Source: Streptosporangiaceae bacterium (lineage in GTDB: Bacteria; Actinomycetota; Actinomycetes; Streptosporangiales; Streptosporangiaceae). Taken from it: DNA of 8,161 nucleotides. Every line of letters starts with the position of its first letter. Positions within the stretch are counted from its first letter, which is position 1. Under the pieces are notes generated by a model. It was not told the DNA's origin and ran no database searches. It was given only the letters and a program-made list of their open reading frames with translations. The stretch covers positions 1-8,161 of the forward strand of contig JASHOI010000583.1 of the NCBI GenBank assembly GCA_030041195.1, written 5' to 3'. This document shows positions 6,384-8,161 of the stretch, piece by piece. A program made the translations under genes and the position numbers.

Positions 6384-6420
6384 GCATGAAGCCCATCCAG
6401 AACACGTAAGTATGAGGTAA

Positions 6421-8043
<1,623 letters not shown>

Positions 8044-8074
8044 CACCCGGCCGGACGCACAGACACGGCCGATA

Positions 8075-8098
8075 CGGCCAGTCGCGCCGACTCGGCCG
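8075..8098 (+). terminator. Upstream hairpin of the groEL 3' region
   Basis: CGGCCAGTCG (8075-8084) pairs with CGACT and GGCCG (8088-8092 and 8094-8098), giving ten pairs with one bulged C (8093) and a CGC loop. It lies about 30 bases after the groEL stop and just before the stronger terminator. It may act as a first terminator or a 3'-end protector. Confidence 0.5.
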
Positions 8099-8108
8099 CA
8101 CGCGAGGT

Positions 8109-8152
8109 CCCGCGGCCGCGCCCGCTAGCAGGGCGCGGCCGCGGGCTGTCTT
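8109..8152 (+). terminator. Intrinsic terminator of the groESL operon
   Basis: A perfect 15-bp GC stem (8109-8123 with 8131-8145) encloses the 7-base loop GCTAGCA. The following CTGTCTT is only mildly T-rich, as is common for actinobacterial terminators that rely on stem strength. It lies 65 bases after the groEL stop, which fits the end of the operon. The remaining bases to 8161 are too short to assign. Confidence 0.85.
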
Positions 8153-8161
8153 GCGCTGCCG

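Noticed and set aside
6412..6420. Minimal reading frame ATG AGG TAA overlapping the groEL ribosome binding site
   Set aside because: A two-codon frame this small is easily due to chance, and its AGG is simply the Shine-Dalgarno sequence. No evidence of regulation.
8109..8145. The long inverted repeat as a mobile-element end or attachment site
   Set aside because: It is a single stem-loop with a short loop in the expected place for a groEL terminator. There is no transposase, direct repeat or integrase nearby.

Overview
The window is high-GC DNA with GTG starts, tightly packed same-strand genes and strong third-position G/C bias, which points to an actinomycete (Actinomycetota). The gene order alr - (hydrolase) - tsaE - (membrane protein) - tsaB - rimI - tsaD - groES - groEL matches the conserved actinobacterial locus known from Mycobacterium tuberculosis (alr, Rv3422c, Rv3421c, rimI, gcp/tsaD, groES, groEL1) and from streptomycetes. 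The His-rich GroEL tail and the CIRCE operator fit this assignment. No genus can be named from the sequence alone.

Layout, all on the + strand. (1) 1-819 is the 3' part of alr (alanine racemase), cut by the window edge. (2) 820-1902 encodes a membrane-anchored alpha/beta hydrolase that starts on the base after the alr stop. (3) 1905-2462 is tsaE, two bases further on. (4) A 101-base gap with a possible promoter precedes 2564-3613, a single-pass membrane protein with an extracytoplasmic domain of unknown role. (5) A short gap carries a likely leaderless promoter, followed by the overlapping cluster tsaB (3655-4320), rimI (4317-4802) and tsaD (4799-5830). (6) A 176-base regulatory gap holds a sigma70-type promoter and a CIRCE/HrcA operator, then groES (6007-6318), a hairpin-rich spacer, groEL (6424-8043) and a tandem-hairpin terminator at the right edge.

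Function. TsaB, TsaD and TsaE are the bacterial partners that, with TsaC/Sua5 (not in this window), make the universal t6A37 tRNA modification. RimI is a protein N-terminal acetyltransferase habitually linked to tsaB/tsaD. GroES and GroEL form the heat-shock chaperonin, here repressed by HrcA. The region is core housekeeping DNA. I saw no mobile elements, CRISPR, phage genes, tRNA or rRNA genes, and no clearly new system. The points most worth a second look are regulatory: the paired hairpins after both groES and groEL, the leaderless and palindrome-embedded tsaB promoter, and the uncharacterised membrane protein lodged between tsaE and tsaB.
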